Shown piece after piece: positions 54,442 to 64,000 of a DNA stretch of 64,000 nt. This DNA comes from Sinorhizobium chiapasense. GTDB taxonomy: Bacteria > Pseudomonadota > Alphaproteobacteria > Rhizobiales > Rhizobiaceae. The DNA lies in NCBI RefSeq assembly GCF_036488675.1, contig NZ_CP133148.1, positions 3,552,001 through 3,616,000 of the forward strand, given 5' to 3'. Position 1 is the stretch's first letter, and every line of letters begins with the position of its first letter. The translations under genes and the position numbers were made by a program. The notes beneath the pieces were generated by a model. It saw only the letters and a program-made list of their open reading frames with translations. It was not told the DNA's origin and did not search any database.

Positions 54442-55632
54442 TTATTGTCCTTTCACGAGCGCCATCATCCTCGCCGCAAAATGATCGATATCGCCGTCCG
54501 TCACGTCGCGGATCGTCGACCGGCGCATAGGCAGATTCTCCGGAGCCTTCATCTCGCGGCCGAGATCGGCCGCCGAGAACGCGCCAAAAGTCTTCGGCAA
54601 AGCGCGCACGACACCGCAGCGGTCCATCAGATCGGAAACGAAGGCAGGAAGATCGCCGGCCCTGTCGACGCCGCATGCCCTTGCCGCACCGTCGAGATCG
54701 GCCGTGTCGGCCTCGACGAGCCAGCCGATCGTCGCCTCGAACCCAAGCGCGGTGGCAAGCCCGTGCTGCACCGGCGCAAGTCCGGCCAAAGCATGGCTGA
54801 TGTTATGTGCGATCGCGGTACCGCAATTGTCGATGGCGACCCCGGCATAGCAGGAGCCGAGCAGCACCTTGCCCCGCGCTTCCAGATTGCCGGGCTCCTT
54901 CACCGCCGTCTCCAGCGCGCCGGTGATCAGCCGCAATGCCTCATGAGCGTAGAGCTGGGCGCCGCGATGCGTGTTGCGATTGGTCGCCGCTTCGAAAGCG
55001 TGGACGAACGCATCAAGCCCGCACCAGGCCGTGAGATTGGCGGGCAACGTCACGGTCAACGACGGATCGAGCAGCACCAGATCGGCCTTGGTCTCGGCGC
55101 CCCAGATCCAAAGCTTCTTGCCTTCGAGCCCCGAGAAGATGTTGGTGGCGGAGGTCTCCGATCCGGTGCCGGCCGTCGTCGGCACCAGGATCCTGTTCAA
55201 GGGGTTTTTCGGCAACGGATTGGCGGCAAGCGCGTAGTGCATCGGATCCCGGCCCGAGGCGGCGCAACAGGCGACGATCTTGGCGATATCGAGCGCCGAA
55301 CCGCCGCCGATGCCGATCACGAGATCGCAGCCCATCGCCGTTTCGAGCGCTGCATGCAGGTGGGCAAGTTTCGGCTCCCCGGCGAAATCGGAGAAGATGC
55401 GGGCGCGGATACCCTCCCGTTCAAGATCCTTCACGATGCTTTCGGCGAGCCCCGACTGCGCGAGGAAGCCATCGATGACAATGGCCGCGCGCCGCGCTTC
55501 GAGCTCCTTTGCAGCCTTGCCGATCATCAAATGAATATTGTCTCCGAAGCGGATTTCCGGAATGAAGGACGTGGAGAACTGCAAGGGGTCGTGCTCCCGG
55601 CTGGCCTGTGTTGCAGCTTTACCCTGCAACAC
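54442..55632 (-). CDS. Iron-containing alcohol dehydrogenase
   Basis: Group III Fe-ADH (up to 396 residues). It has the NAD-binding IGIGGGSALDIAKIVA, VPTTAGTGSETSATNIF, and metal-ligand regions CGLDAFVHAFEAATNR and ISHALAGLAPVQHGLATA. The first possible start is GTG 55632; a TTG at 55584, preceded by GGGAG, gives a shorter N-terminus and may be the real one. It is the first gene of a three-gene operon, divergent from a LysR gene 54 bp away. Confidence 0.88.
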   Translation of the reverse strand: MLQGKAATQASREHDPLQFSTSFIPEIRFGDNIHLMIGKAAKELEARRAAIVIDGFLAQSGLAESIVKDLEREGIRARIFSDFAGEPKLAHLHAALETAMGCDLVIGIGGGSALDIAKIVACCAASGRDPMHYALAANPLPKNPLNRILVPTTAGTGSETSATNIFSGLEGKKLWIWGAETKADLVLLDPSLTVTLPANLTAWCGLDAFVHAFEAATNRNTHRGAQLYAHEALRLITGALETAVKEPGNLEARGKVLLGSCYAGVAIDNCGTAIAHNISHALAGLAPVQHGLATALGFEATIGWLVEADTADLDGAARACGVDRAGDLPAFVSDLMDRCGVVRALPKTFGAFSAADLGREMKAPENLPMRRSTIRDVTDGDIDHFAARMMALVKGQ

Positions 55633-55686
55633 GATCTGATATTTTCAAATCCGGTGAATTTTCGGCCTTTTTGATAACCTGAAGTC

Positions 55687-56598
55687 ATGGAAAACAGTCT
55701 GCTCGATCGCATTCCGCTGGAGGCCTTCCGCGTCTTCGACGCCGCGAGCCGGCACATGAACTTTTCCCGCGCCGGTCGCGAGCTCAACATCACCCAGGCG
55801 GCCGTCAGCCGCCGCATCAAGACGCTTGAGGATCACCTCGGGAGTCCGCTCTTCAGCCGTCGCGGCAAGAACCTGGAACTGACACCGCAAGGCGAGCGGC
55901 TTTTCCAGCGGATACGCGCCTCGCTCGACTATCTCGAGGAGAGCCTCGAACCTTTCCGCGGCGCCTCCGGCCAGACGATCTCGATCGCCGCGAGCGGCTC
56001 GGTCTCGCATCTCTGGCTCGGTACGCGGCTGCGCGAGTTCGGCAAGGAGAACCCGGGCATCTCGATCCGTCTCCTGACGACCGACAGCCCCTCCGAGCTT
56101 GCCTCGGAAAACAACGACATCGTCATTCTCTATTCGACCGGAGACCACCCGCGCTGGTCGCTCACCCTGTTGATGGCCGAGGAACTGGCGCCGGTCGCCT
56201 CGCCCGACTATCTCGCTGCCAGGGGTCTCGATGCCGCCGAACTGCCGCCCGAGGCCATCGCAAGGCTCGACCTCATCGACTACGACCGCTTCAATGCCCA
56301 CTGGATTTCGTTCCAGAAATGGTTCGAGCGGATCGGGCCCTCCCGGACCGGCGTAAAGCCGCGCCCCAAATACACCTTTTCGACCTATGTGATGGCGATC
56401 GATGCGGCGGTGCGCGGCGACGGCGTGGCGCTCGGCAGCCTTGGACTGGTGCGGGAACATCTCAATGATGGCCGCCTGACGATGCTCGGCCAACGCAGCC
56501 TTGCCTCCGGCTACGGCTATTATCTCGGGCTGCCACGCAACCGGCCATCGACGGACGAGGTGCTTCGCCTCCATGCAGCGCTGAGCAGGCCGGCATGA
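55687..56598 (+). CDS. LysR-family regulator (GcvA-like)
   Basis: A 303-residue LysR protein starting IPLEAFRVFDAASRHMNFSRAGRELNITQAAVSRRIKTLE, typical of the GcvA branch, followed by the ligand domain. It is divergent from the ADH-ALDH-enolase operon and shares a 54-bp intergenic region with it. Family habit makes it the likely activator of that operon, responding to a pathway intermediate; this is inference. Confidence 0.88.
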   Translation: MENSLLDRIPLEAFRVFDAASRHMNFSRAGRELNITQAAVSRRIKTLEDHLGSPLFSRRGKNLELTPQGERLFQRIRASLDYLEESLEPFRGASGQTISIAASGSVSHLWLGTRLREFGKENPGISIRLLTTDSPSELASENNDIVILYSTGDHPRWSLTLLMAEELAPVASPDYLAARGLDAAELPPEAIARLDLIDYDRFNAHWISFQKWFERIGPSRTGVKPRPKYTFSTYVMAIDAAVRGDGVALGSLGLVREHLNDGRLTMLGQRSLASGYGYYLGLPRNRPSTDEVLRLHAALSRPA

Positions 56599-56726
56599 AC
56601 GGCGACCCGATCCAGGATAGCGGGCCTCTGTGGCGTTGCGTTTTGGCTGCGTACACCGCGATCTCCGTAGCGTGCGAGACACGTTGCGTCGCTCGGGCAC
56701 CTTTCAAGGCGGGGCGTTGACGTCCG

Positions 56727-57608
56727 ATGGAAAAGAAGCAGAAAGGCCGGCCCGGCATCGCCTTTTTCTTCCTTGCCGTGGGGCTCGTCTTCACCGCGAT
56801 CCTGGCGACCGCTCTTCTTGCCAACGAGCAGCGCAACCTGAAAAAACTCCTCACGGCCGCCGGTGTGCCAACAACATTCCTGGAGCAGGCGAAGCCGGAG
56901 ACGAAACAAGCCGAGCCGCTCCACGAAGTCAGCAAAAAACCGGAAGCGCCCCGGATCTTGCTGCCGGCGCGGATTTTCGAAGACCTGCGCACGCCGGAGC
57001 AACAGTTCCTGCGCGAGATCCGCAGCGACCCGCGCGCGCTTTGCGAAGGCTTGCGCGACGCGGGCTTTCGTGAACTTGAGTGGAAGTCCGCCGAAAGCGG
57101 CCGGTGGGAATGCTCGTCGCTCATTCCGCTTGCCCGGCCTGGCGAAGACAACCCCTCGTCCATCTTCATTTTCGTCAAAGGCAGCGGCGAAGACGAAATC
57201 ACTTCGTTCCGCGTGAAGCTGAACATAGAACGGCCCGAGGACACGCAGGCCGTCACCAGCGCTGCCGCCAAAGCCGCCTCGGTATTCCTCACGCAGGTCC
57301 GCTGGGCGGATAGCGAAAGCATCGCCCTTCGGATCCACGCGCTTCGCGAATTCGATCTCAAGCGCTTCGGCAGCCGCATCCAGTTCAAGCAGGAATCGGG
57401 CGACGTTCCCCGCTATAATTTTCTCGCCAACCAGGCGGCACGAACACGGCCGAAAAGTATAGCCGAACTCTTTTTCGACCGCGGCAAGTGGCTCACCCCT
57501 GGCGACGGCTCGGCTGTATCCTTCGTGCGCGGTCCGGCGGCCTGGAACGCGCCAGACGCCGTGCCCGACAACGCCTCTCCATCAGCGAATGAGCAATTGG
57601 AGCGCTGA
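56727..57608 (+). CDS. Membrane-anchored protein of unknown function
   Basis: A 293-residue protein with one N-terminal membrane anchor (IAFFFLAVGLVFTAILATAL, about residues 11-30), then a soluble region presumably in the periplasm. The segment 45-75 is Pro/Lys/Glu-rich and probably flexible. Two Cys (in RALCEGLRDAGF and RWECSS) could form a disulfide. I recognise no catalytic motif. It may belong to a small rhizobial family of unknown function. It lies alone between the LysR gene and an Lrp gene. Confidence 0.75.
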   Translation: MEKKQKGRPGIAFFFLAVGLVFTAILATALLANEQRNLKKLLTAAGVPTTFLEQAKPETKQAEPLHEVSKKPEAPRILLPARIFEDLRTPEQQFLREIRSDPRALCEGLRDAGFRELEWKSAESGRWECSSLIPLARPGEDNPSSIFIFVKGSGEDEITSFRVKLNIERPEDTQAVTSAAAKAASVFLTQVRWADSESIALRIHALREFDLKRFGSRIQFKQESGDVPRYNFLANQAARTRPKSIAELFFDRGKWLTPGDGSAVSFVRGPAAWNAPDAVPDNASPSANEQLER

Positions 57609-57620
57609 AACCACCACCGC

Positions 57621-58052
57621 TCAGCGGTCGATGCGAGTCGAGAGAATGATCGACGACAGCGTCTTTTCGACCCCGTCGATTTCGCCGATGCGATCGATCA
57701 GCAGGTCGAGTTCGCTGATCGAGGCCGCCGCCACGACCGCGATGAGATCGAAGCTGCCGCTGACGGAATGGAGCGTGCGGATCTCCCGGATTGCACCGAG
57801 CTCGGGTGTAACGCGGCTCAGCGCCCGCGGCGCAATGGTGACCAGCACATGCGCCTTCACCAACCCCTTCTCGTAGCTTTCCGAAAGCCGCACGCCATAG
57901 CCGGCAATGACGCCCTCTCGCTCCAGTCGTTCGATTCGCGCCTGCACAGTCGTGCGCGAAAGGCCGAGCCGGCGCGCGATCGTCGCCGTCGGCATGCGCG
58001 CATTCTCGCTCAGGATGGCGAGGAGCTCACGGTCCTTGTCGGTGACCTGCAT
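57621..58052 (-). CDS. Lrp/AsnC-family regulator
   Basis: A 143-residue Lrp-type protein. The helix-turn-helix spans about residues 5-48 (ARMPTATIARRLGLSRTTVQARIERLEREG) and is followed by the ligand-binding domain (KAHVLVTIAPRALSRVTPEL). It is divergent from the saccharopine-dehydrogenase-like gene, with 123 bp between them, so that gene is its probable target. The N-terminus MQVTDKDRELLAILSENAR is normal for the family. Confidence 0.88.
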   Translation of the reverse strand: MQVTDKDRELLAILSENARMPTATIARRLGLSRTTVQARIERLEREGVIAGYGVRLSESYEKGLVKAHVLVTIAPRALSRVTPELGAIREIRTLHSVSGSFDLIAVVAAASISELDLLIDRIGEIDGVEKTLSSIILSTRIDR

Positions 58053-58175
58053 ATCGTCGATCCATTTTGGCGAATTGCCGAATATTGACCGGCGATTTAG
58101 CCGGATCGCCGCTTCAAATCAACAGGTCATCGCGACAGAATGGAATACGAAGCAGCTCATACCTTGGGGAAAAGA

Positions 58176-59279
58176 ATGAAAGACATCGTTGTCATCGGCG
58201 CCGGCAAGATCGGCTCCACCATCGCACGCATGCTGGCGCATACCGGCGACTATCGCGTCTGTGTCGCCGACCGCAGCGCCGAGCAACTGCAGCAGGTCGA
58301 AAAGCACGACGCCATTTCGACCGCGACCATCGACATCGCCGACAAGAAAGCTCTCGTCGCCCTGCTGACCGGCAAGTTCGCCGTGTTGAGCGCCGCGCCG
58401 TTCCACCTGACGGTCGCCATTGCCGATGCCGCCGCCGAAGCCGAGATCCACTATCTCGACCTGACCGAGGACGTCGAGTCGACCCGCCAGGTCAAGGCGA
58501 TCGCGGCACAAGCGAAGACCGCCTTCATTCCGCAGTGCGGCCTTGCACCGGGCTTCATCTCGATCGTCGCCAACGATCTGGCGAAGCGCTTCGACACGTT
58601 GGAGAGCGTGCGCATGCGCGTCGGCGCCCTGCCGCAATATCCGTCCAACGCCCTCAACTACAACCTGACCTGGAGCACGGACGGCGTCATCAACGAATAT
58701 ATAGAACCCTGCGAAGCGATCGTCGAAGGTTCGCTGATCGACGTTCCGGCGATGGAAGAGCGCGAGGAATTCTCGCTCGACGGCGTCACCTACGAAGCCT
58801 TCAACACCTCCGGCGGCCTCGGCACGCTCTGCGAGTCGCTGAAGGGCAAGGTCCGCACGCTGAACTACAAGACGATCCGCTATCCGGGTCACGCCGCGAT
58901 CTTCAAGGCGCTCCTGAACGACCTCGGCCTGCGCCATCGCCGCGAGGTGCTGAAGGATATTCTGGAGAACGCGCTGCCCACCACCACGCAGGACGTCGTC
59001 GTCATCTTCGTCACCGTCTCCGGCTTCCGCGAAGGCCGCCTGGTTCAGGAAACCTACGCCAACAAGGTCTATAGCGGCGTCGTCGCCGGACGCATGCAAA
59101 GCGGCATCCAGATCACCACGGCGGGCAGCATTTGCGCCGTCCTCGACCTGCTCGCCGACGGGAAGATCGCGACGAAGGGCTTCGTTCGCCAGGAAGACAT
59201 CGCGCTCGACACCTTCCTCGCCAACCGCTTCGGTCACTACTACGCACAGAAAAGCGACATTGAGCGCGCTGCGGGCTGA
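58176..59279 (+). CDS. Saccharopine dehydrogenase-like oxidoreductase
   Basis: A 367-residue NAD(P)-dependent enzyme. The Rossmann motif is IVVIGAGKIGSTIARMLAHTGDY. CGLAPGFISIVANDLAKRF and NYNLTWSTDGVINEYIEPCEAI resemble lysine-forming saccharopine dehydrogenases and related amino-acid oxidoreductases. Start 58176 follows GGGGAAAAG; a reading from 58140 is less likely. The divergent Lrp gene suggests amino-acid-dependent control. Whether lysine is the true substrate is not certain. Confidence 0.85.
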   Translation: MKDIVVIGAGKIGSTIARMLAHTGDYRVCVADRSAEQLQQVEKHDAISTATIDIADKKALVALLTGKFAVLSAAPFHLTVAIADAAAEAEIHYLDLTEDVESTRQVKAIAAQAKTAFIPQCGLAPGFISIVANDLAKRFDTLESVRMRVGALPQYPSNALNYNLTWSTDGVINEYIEPCEAIVEGSLIDVPAMEEREEFSLDGVTYEAFNTSGGLGTLCESLKGKVRTLNYKTIRYPGHAAIFKALLNDLGLRHRREVLKDILENALPTTTQDVVVIFVTVSGFREGRLVQETYANKVYSGVVAGRMQSGIQITTAGSICAVLDLLADGKIATKGFVRQEDIALDTFLANRFGHYYAQKSDIERAAG

Positions 59280-59330
59280 GACGCCAATCCTGAACGGCTT
59301 CCCCTCCGCACCAAAAAAGTGAAAACGCGC

Positions 59331-59359
59331 AAAATGCCCGGACGATGTCCGGGCATTTT
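59331..59359. terminator. Hairpin terminator after the saccharopine dehydrogenase-like gene
   Basis: AAAATGCCCGGAC-GAT-GTCCGGGCATTTT is a perfect 13-bp inverted repeat with A and T tails, so it can work on both strands. Confidence 0.88.
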
Positions 59360-59389
59360 GCGTTCAAGGCCGTCCGGAAACCGAGCATC

Positions 59390-59586
59390 GCCCCTCATCC
59401 GGCCTGCCGGCCGCCTTCTCCCAGCAAGCGGGGCGAAGGAGACTTGCAGCGTACGTCCAGATTCCCTTTCCCGGCCGGCGGGAGAACGAACTGCACCGTT
59501 CAACCCATTGCCCGGAGGAAGTATGAGCGGTCGACGAATTCCTTGTCCCCTCTCCCGCCCGCGGGGAGAGGGTCAGGGTGAGGGGC
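59390..59586. repeat. Mosaic palindromic repeat, copy C (long form)
   Basis: It has the same ends as the elements at 28501 and 31806: GCCCCTCATCCGGC at the left and GGGTGAGGGGC at the right. Inner hairpins are CTTCTCCCAGC/GCGGGGCGAAG and CCTCTCCCGCCCGCGGGGAGAGG. The middle is longer (197 bp overall) and carries an extra C-rich block. It lies between convergent genes. Confidence 0.78.
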
Positions 59587-59658
59587 ATTTCACTCACACC
59601 GCCTCCCCGGAGACGTTCGCCCGGCTCCCGAACATCAAACGTGCGGTATCAGCGGACA

Positions 59659-59684
59659 TGAAAAACCCCGCTCGAGGCGGGGTT
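59659..59684 (-). terminator. Terminator of the ATP synthase operon
   Basis: On the minus strand AACCCCGC, loop CTCGA, GCGGGGTT runs into a T-run. It lies about 35 bp after the atpC stop. Confidence 0.88.
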
Positions 59685-59717
59685 CGATAGGCATTATCCC
59701 TTATCGGGATGTCCCTT

Positions 59718-60122
59718 TCAGGCCGGGATGACGATCTCCCCGAGCTTCGTCAGTTCGGCGATGAATTGCTCGAGACGAGTCTTCTTCTCGTCGCCCGCAC
59801 CTTCCAGTTCGGCGCGAACTGAGTCGATGCGGTTCTCCAGGACGGTGCGGTCGAGTTCGTCGACGTGGACGGCGGACTCGGCAAGCAGCGTGCAACCGGT
59901 CGGCAGGATATCGGCGAAACCGCCGAAGACCGCAAAACGCTCGGTCTTGCCGTCAGCCGTCTTCACGGTAACCACGCCCGGCTTGACGGTCGTCATCGTC
60001 GGCGCGTGATTGGCCATCACGGTCATCTCGCCCTCGGTTGCCGGAATGACGACTTCCGTCACCTTTTCCGAAAGCAGCAGGCGCTCGGGGGAAACAAGCT
60101 CAAAATTGAAACTGTCGGCCAT
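59718..60122 (-). CDS. atpC: ATP synthase epsilon subunit
   Basis: F1 epsilon subunit (134 residues), part of the central stalk and an inhibitor of ATP hydrolysis. The N-terminus FNFELVSPERLLLSEKVTEVVIPATEGEMTV and HAPTMTTVKPGVV are typical. Start 60122 (MADSFNFEL) is taken because AGAAG lies 9 bases upstream; ATG 60128 would be too close to it. It follows atpD after a 123-bp gap holding a large hairpin. Confidence 0.93.
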   Translation of the reverse strand: MADSFNFELVSPERLLLSEKVTEVVIPATEGEMTVMANHAPTMTTVKPGVVTVKTADGKTERFAVFGGFADILPTGCTLLAESAVHVDELDRTVLENRIDSVRAELEGAGDEKKTRLEQFIAELTKLGEIVIPA

Positions 60123-60202
60123 GACCATTCACTTCTGGTGCGCGCGCCGCCCGTTGGCAGCGGCTGTGGCATGTTCTCTGCCGCTCGTCGCGGCAGAATG
60201 AA

Positions 60203-60234
60203 AACCGTGGCGCGAAATGGATCGCGCCACGGTT
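60203..60234 (-). other. Strong stem-loop between atpD and atpC
   Basis: AACCGTGGCGCG (60203-60214) pairs perfectly with CGCGCCACGGTT (60223-60234) across an 8-base loop. On the minus strand it begins about 11 bp after the atpD stop and is followed by TTC, so termination would be weak. It may stabilise the upstream message or reduce atpC expression. Confidence 0.7.
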
Positions 60235-60245
60235 CACGATGCTGA

Positions 60246-62665
<2,420 letters not shown>

Positions 62666-62692
62666 CCGTTGTCCGTCCTAAATGAAACCCGC

Positions 62693-64000
62693 TCAGGCGA
62701 AAGACTTGGCGAAGGTGTCGATTGCAGCCTTCAGCTTGCCCTTGGTGTCGTCGGAAATCGCCTTTTCCGTGCGGATCACTTCCAGCACGTCCTTGCCTTC
62801 CGAACGCAGGTAGGAGAGCAGGCCCTGCTCGAACTTGCCGACCTGGTTGACCGGCAGCTTGTCGAGGTAGCCGTTGACGCCTGCGAAGATCACCGCCACC
62901 TGCTCTTCCGTCTTCAGCGGCGAGAACTGCGGCTGCTTCAGGAGCTCGGTCAGGCGGGCGCCGCGGTTCAAGAGGCGCTGCGTTGCGGCATCGAGGTCCG
63001 AGCCGAACTGTGCGAACGCCGCCATTTCGCGGTACTGCGCGAGTTCACCCTTGATCGAGCCTGCGACCTGCTTCATCGCCTTGATCTGCGCCGAGGAGCC
63101 GACGCGCGAAACCGACAGGCCGACGTTAACGGCCGGACGGATGCCCTGGTAGAACAGGTCTGTTTCAAGGAAGATCTGGCCGTCGGTGATCGAGATCACG
63201 TTGGTCGGAATGAACGCGGAAACGTCGTTGCCCTGCGTTTCGATGACCGGCAGAGCCGTCAGCGAGCCAGCACCCTTGTCGTCGTTGAGCTTTGCAGCAC
63301 GCTCCAGGAGGCGGGAATGCAGGTAGAAGACGTCGCCCGGATAAGCTTCGCGGCCCGGCGGGCGGCGCAGCAGCAGCGACATCTGACGGTAAGCGACGGC
63401 CTGCTTGGAAAGGTCGTCATAGCCGATCAGCGCGTGCTTGCCGTTGTCGCGGAAGTATTCGCCCATCGCGCAGCCGGCGAACGGAGCGAGATACTGCATC
63501 GGAGCCGGATCGGAGGCGGTCGCAGCAACGATGATCGAGTACTGCAGCGCGCCGCGCTCTTCGAGAACCTTCACGAACTGAGCGACGGTCGAGCGCTTCT
63601 GGCCGATAGCGACGTAGACGCAGTAGAGCTTGTCCTGTTCCGGGCCGTTGTCGTGGATCGGCTTCTGGTTCAGGAAGGTGTCGAGAATGATCGCGGTCTT
63701 GCCGGTCTGGCGGTCGCCGATGACGAGCTCGCGCTGGCCGCGGCCGACCGGGATGAGCGCGTCGATCGCCTTGAGGCCGGTCGACATCGGCTCGTGAACC
63801 GACTTGCGCGGAATGATGCCGGGAGCCTTGACGTCAACGCGGGCGCGCTGCTTGGCGTTGATCGGGCCCTTGCCGTCGATCGGGTTGCCGAGCGCGTCGA
63901 CGACGCGGCCGAGCAGTTCCGGACCAACCGGGACGTCCACGATGGCGCCGGTCCGCTTGACGGTGTCGCCTTCCTTGATGTCACGGTCGGAACCGAAGAT
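62693..64000 (-). CDS. atpA: ATP synthase alpha subunit, C-terminal part
   Basis: Non-catalytic nucleotide-binding F1 subunit. The visible part (435 codons) starts at the window edge with [20 protein letters not shown] and continues open to the stop; the N-terminus lies outside. It has the P-loop [10 protein letters not shown], and [25 protein letters not shown] at 63940 is internal and not a start. Confidence 0.95.
   Translation of the reverse strand: MFGSDRDIKEGDTVKRTGAIVDVPVGPELLGRVVDALGNPIDGKGPINAKQRARVDVKAPGIIPRKSVHEPMSTGLKAIDALIPVGRGQRELVIGDRQTGKTAIILDTFLNQKPIHDNGPEQDKLYCVYVAIGQKRSTVAQFVKVLEERGALQYSIIVAATASDPAPMQYLAPFAGCAMGEYFRDNGKHALIGYDDLSKQAVAYRQMSLLLRRPPGREAYPGDVFYLHSRLLERAAKLNDDKGAGSLTALPVIETQGNDVSAFIPTNVISITDGQIFLETDLFYQGIRPAVNVGLSVSRVGSSAQIKAMKQVAGSIKGELAQYREMAAFAQFGSDLDAATQRLLNRGARLTELLKQPQFSPLKTEEQVAVIFAGVNGYLDKLPVNQVGKFEQGLLSYLRSEGKDVLEVIRTEKAISDDTKGKLKAAIDTFAKSFA

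Noticed and set aside
63940..63940. GTG start of atpA at 63940
   Set aside because: The reading frame continues upstream to the window edge with family-matching sequence, so the gene is truncated by the window and does not start there.

Overview
The window reads as a chromosomal segment of a high-GC alphaproteobacterium of the Rhizobiaceae, most likely Sinorhizobium/Ensifer. The reasons are the rhizobial glycerol operon layout (glpR-glpD-glpSTPQUV), the divergent mur/sitABCD manganese locus, an fdsGBA-fdhD-fdsD formate dehydrogenase operon, an F1 ATP synthase operon ending atpA-G-D-C, a RIME1-like double palindrome, and dispersed mosaic palindromic repeats. I see no rRNA, tRNA, CRISPR array, prophage or plasmid replication gene.

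Layout. 1-361: start of hemA (minus) with a FixK/FNR-type box upstream. 568-4301: a three-gene molybdenum hydroxylase operon (small, large, medium subunits; form II CoxL type). 4727-6459: a small glycine-zipper lipoprotein and a metal-free NAD formate dehydrogenase behind a hairpin-rich leader. 6721-15789: tamA-tamB, with tamB enlarged by a near-perfect in-frame 1434-bp tandem duplication. 15796-17291: an APH(3')-II-like phosphotransferase and a VOC protein. 17469-20597: a complete IS66-family element with an 8-bp target duplication and a pRiA4b ORF-3 passenger. 20710-23495: Lrp regulator, arginase and ornithine aminotransferase. 23735-24214: cheW. 24491-31767: fds operon with a LysR gene upstream. 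31938-41598: an SDR gene, then glycerol regulation, oxidation and uptake. 41936-45191: nucleobase permease, deaminase and a DMT exporter. 45198-49300: mur/sitABCD. 49406-51493: a membrane acyltransferase with an SGNH domain. 51776-56598: iron-type ADH, ALDH and an enolase-superfamily enzyme with a divergent LysR regulator. 56727-59279: an unknown membrane-anchored protein, an Lrp regulator and a saccharopine-dehydrogenase-like protein. 59718-64000: atpC, atpD, atpG and partial atpA.

How the genes work together. Two unrelated formate dehydrogenases and a CO-dehydrogenase-like operon suggest oxidation of one-carbon or reduced compounds to feed NADH and electrons to respiration. Glycerol enters through GlpSTPQUV and is oxidised by GlpD under GlpR. 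Arginase and ornithine aminotransferase degrade arginine under an Lrp regulator. SitABCD imports Mn(II) under Mur. TamA/TamB serve outer-membrane assembly. The most unusual items are the recent tamB duplication and the glycerol importer, whose two ATPase subunits have complementary motif losses predicting one working and one degenerate nucleotide site. No wholly new multi-gene defence or mobile system is evident beyond the IS66 element.
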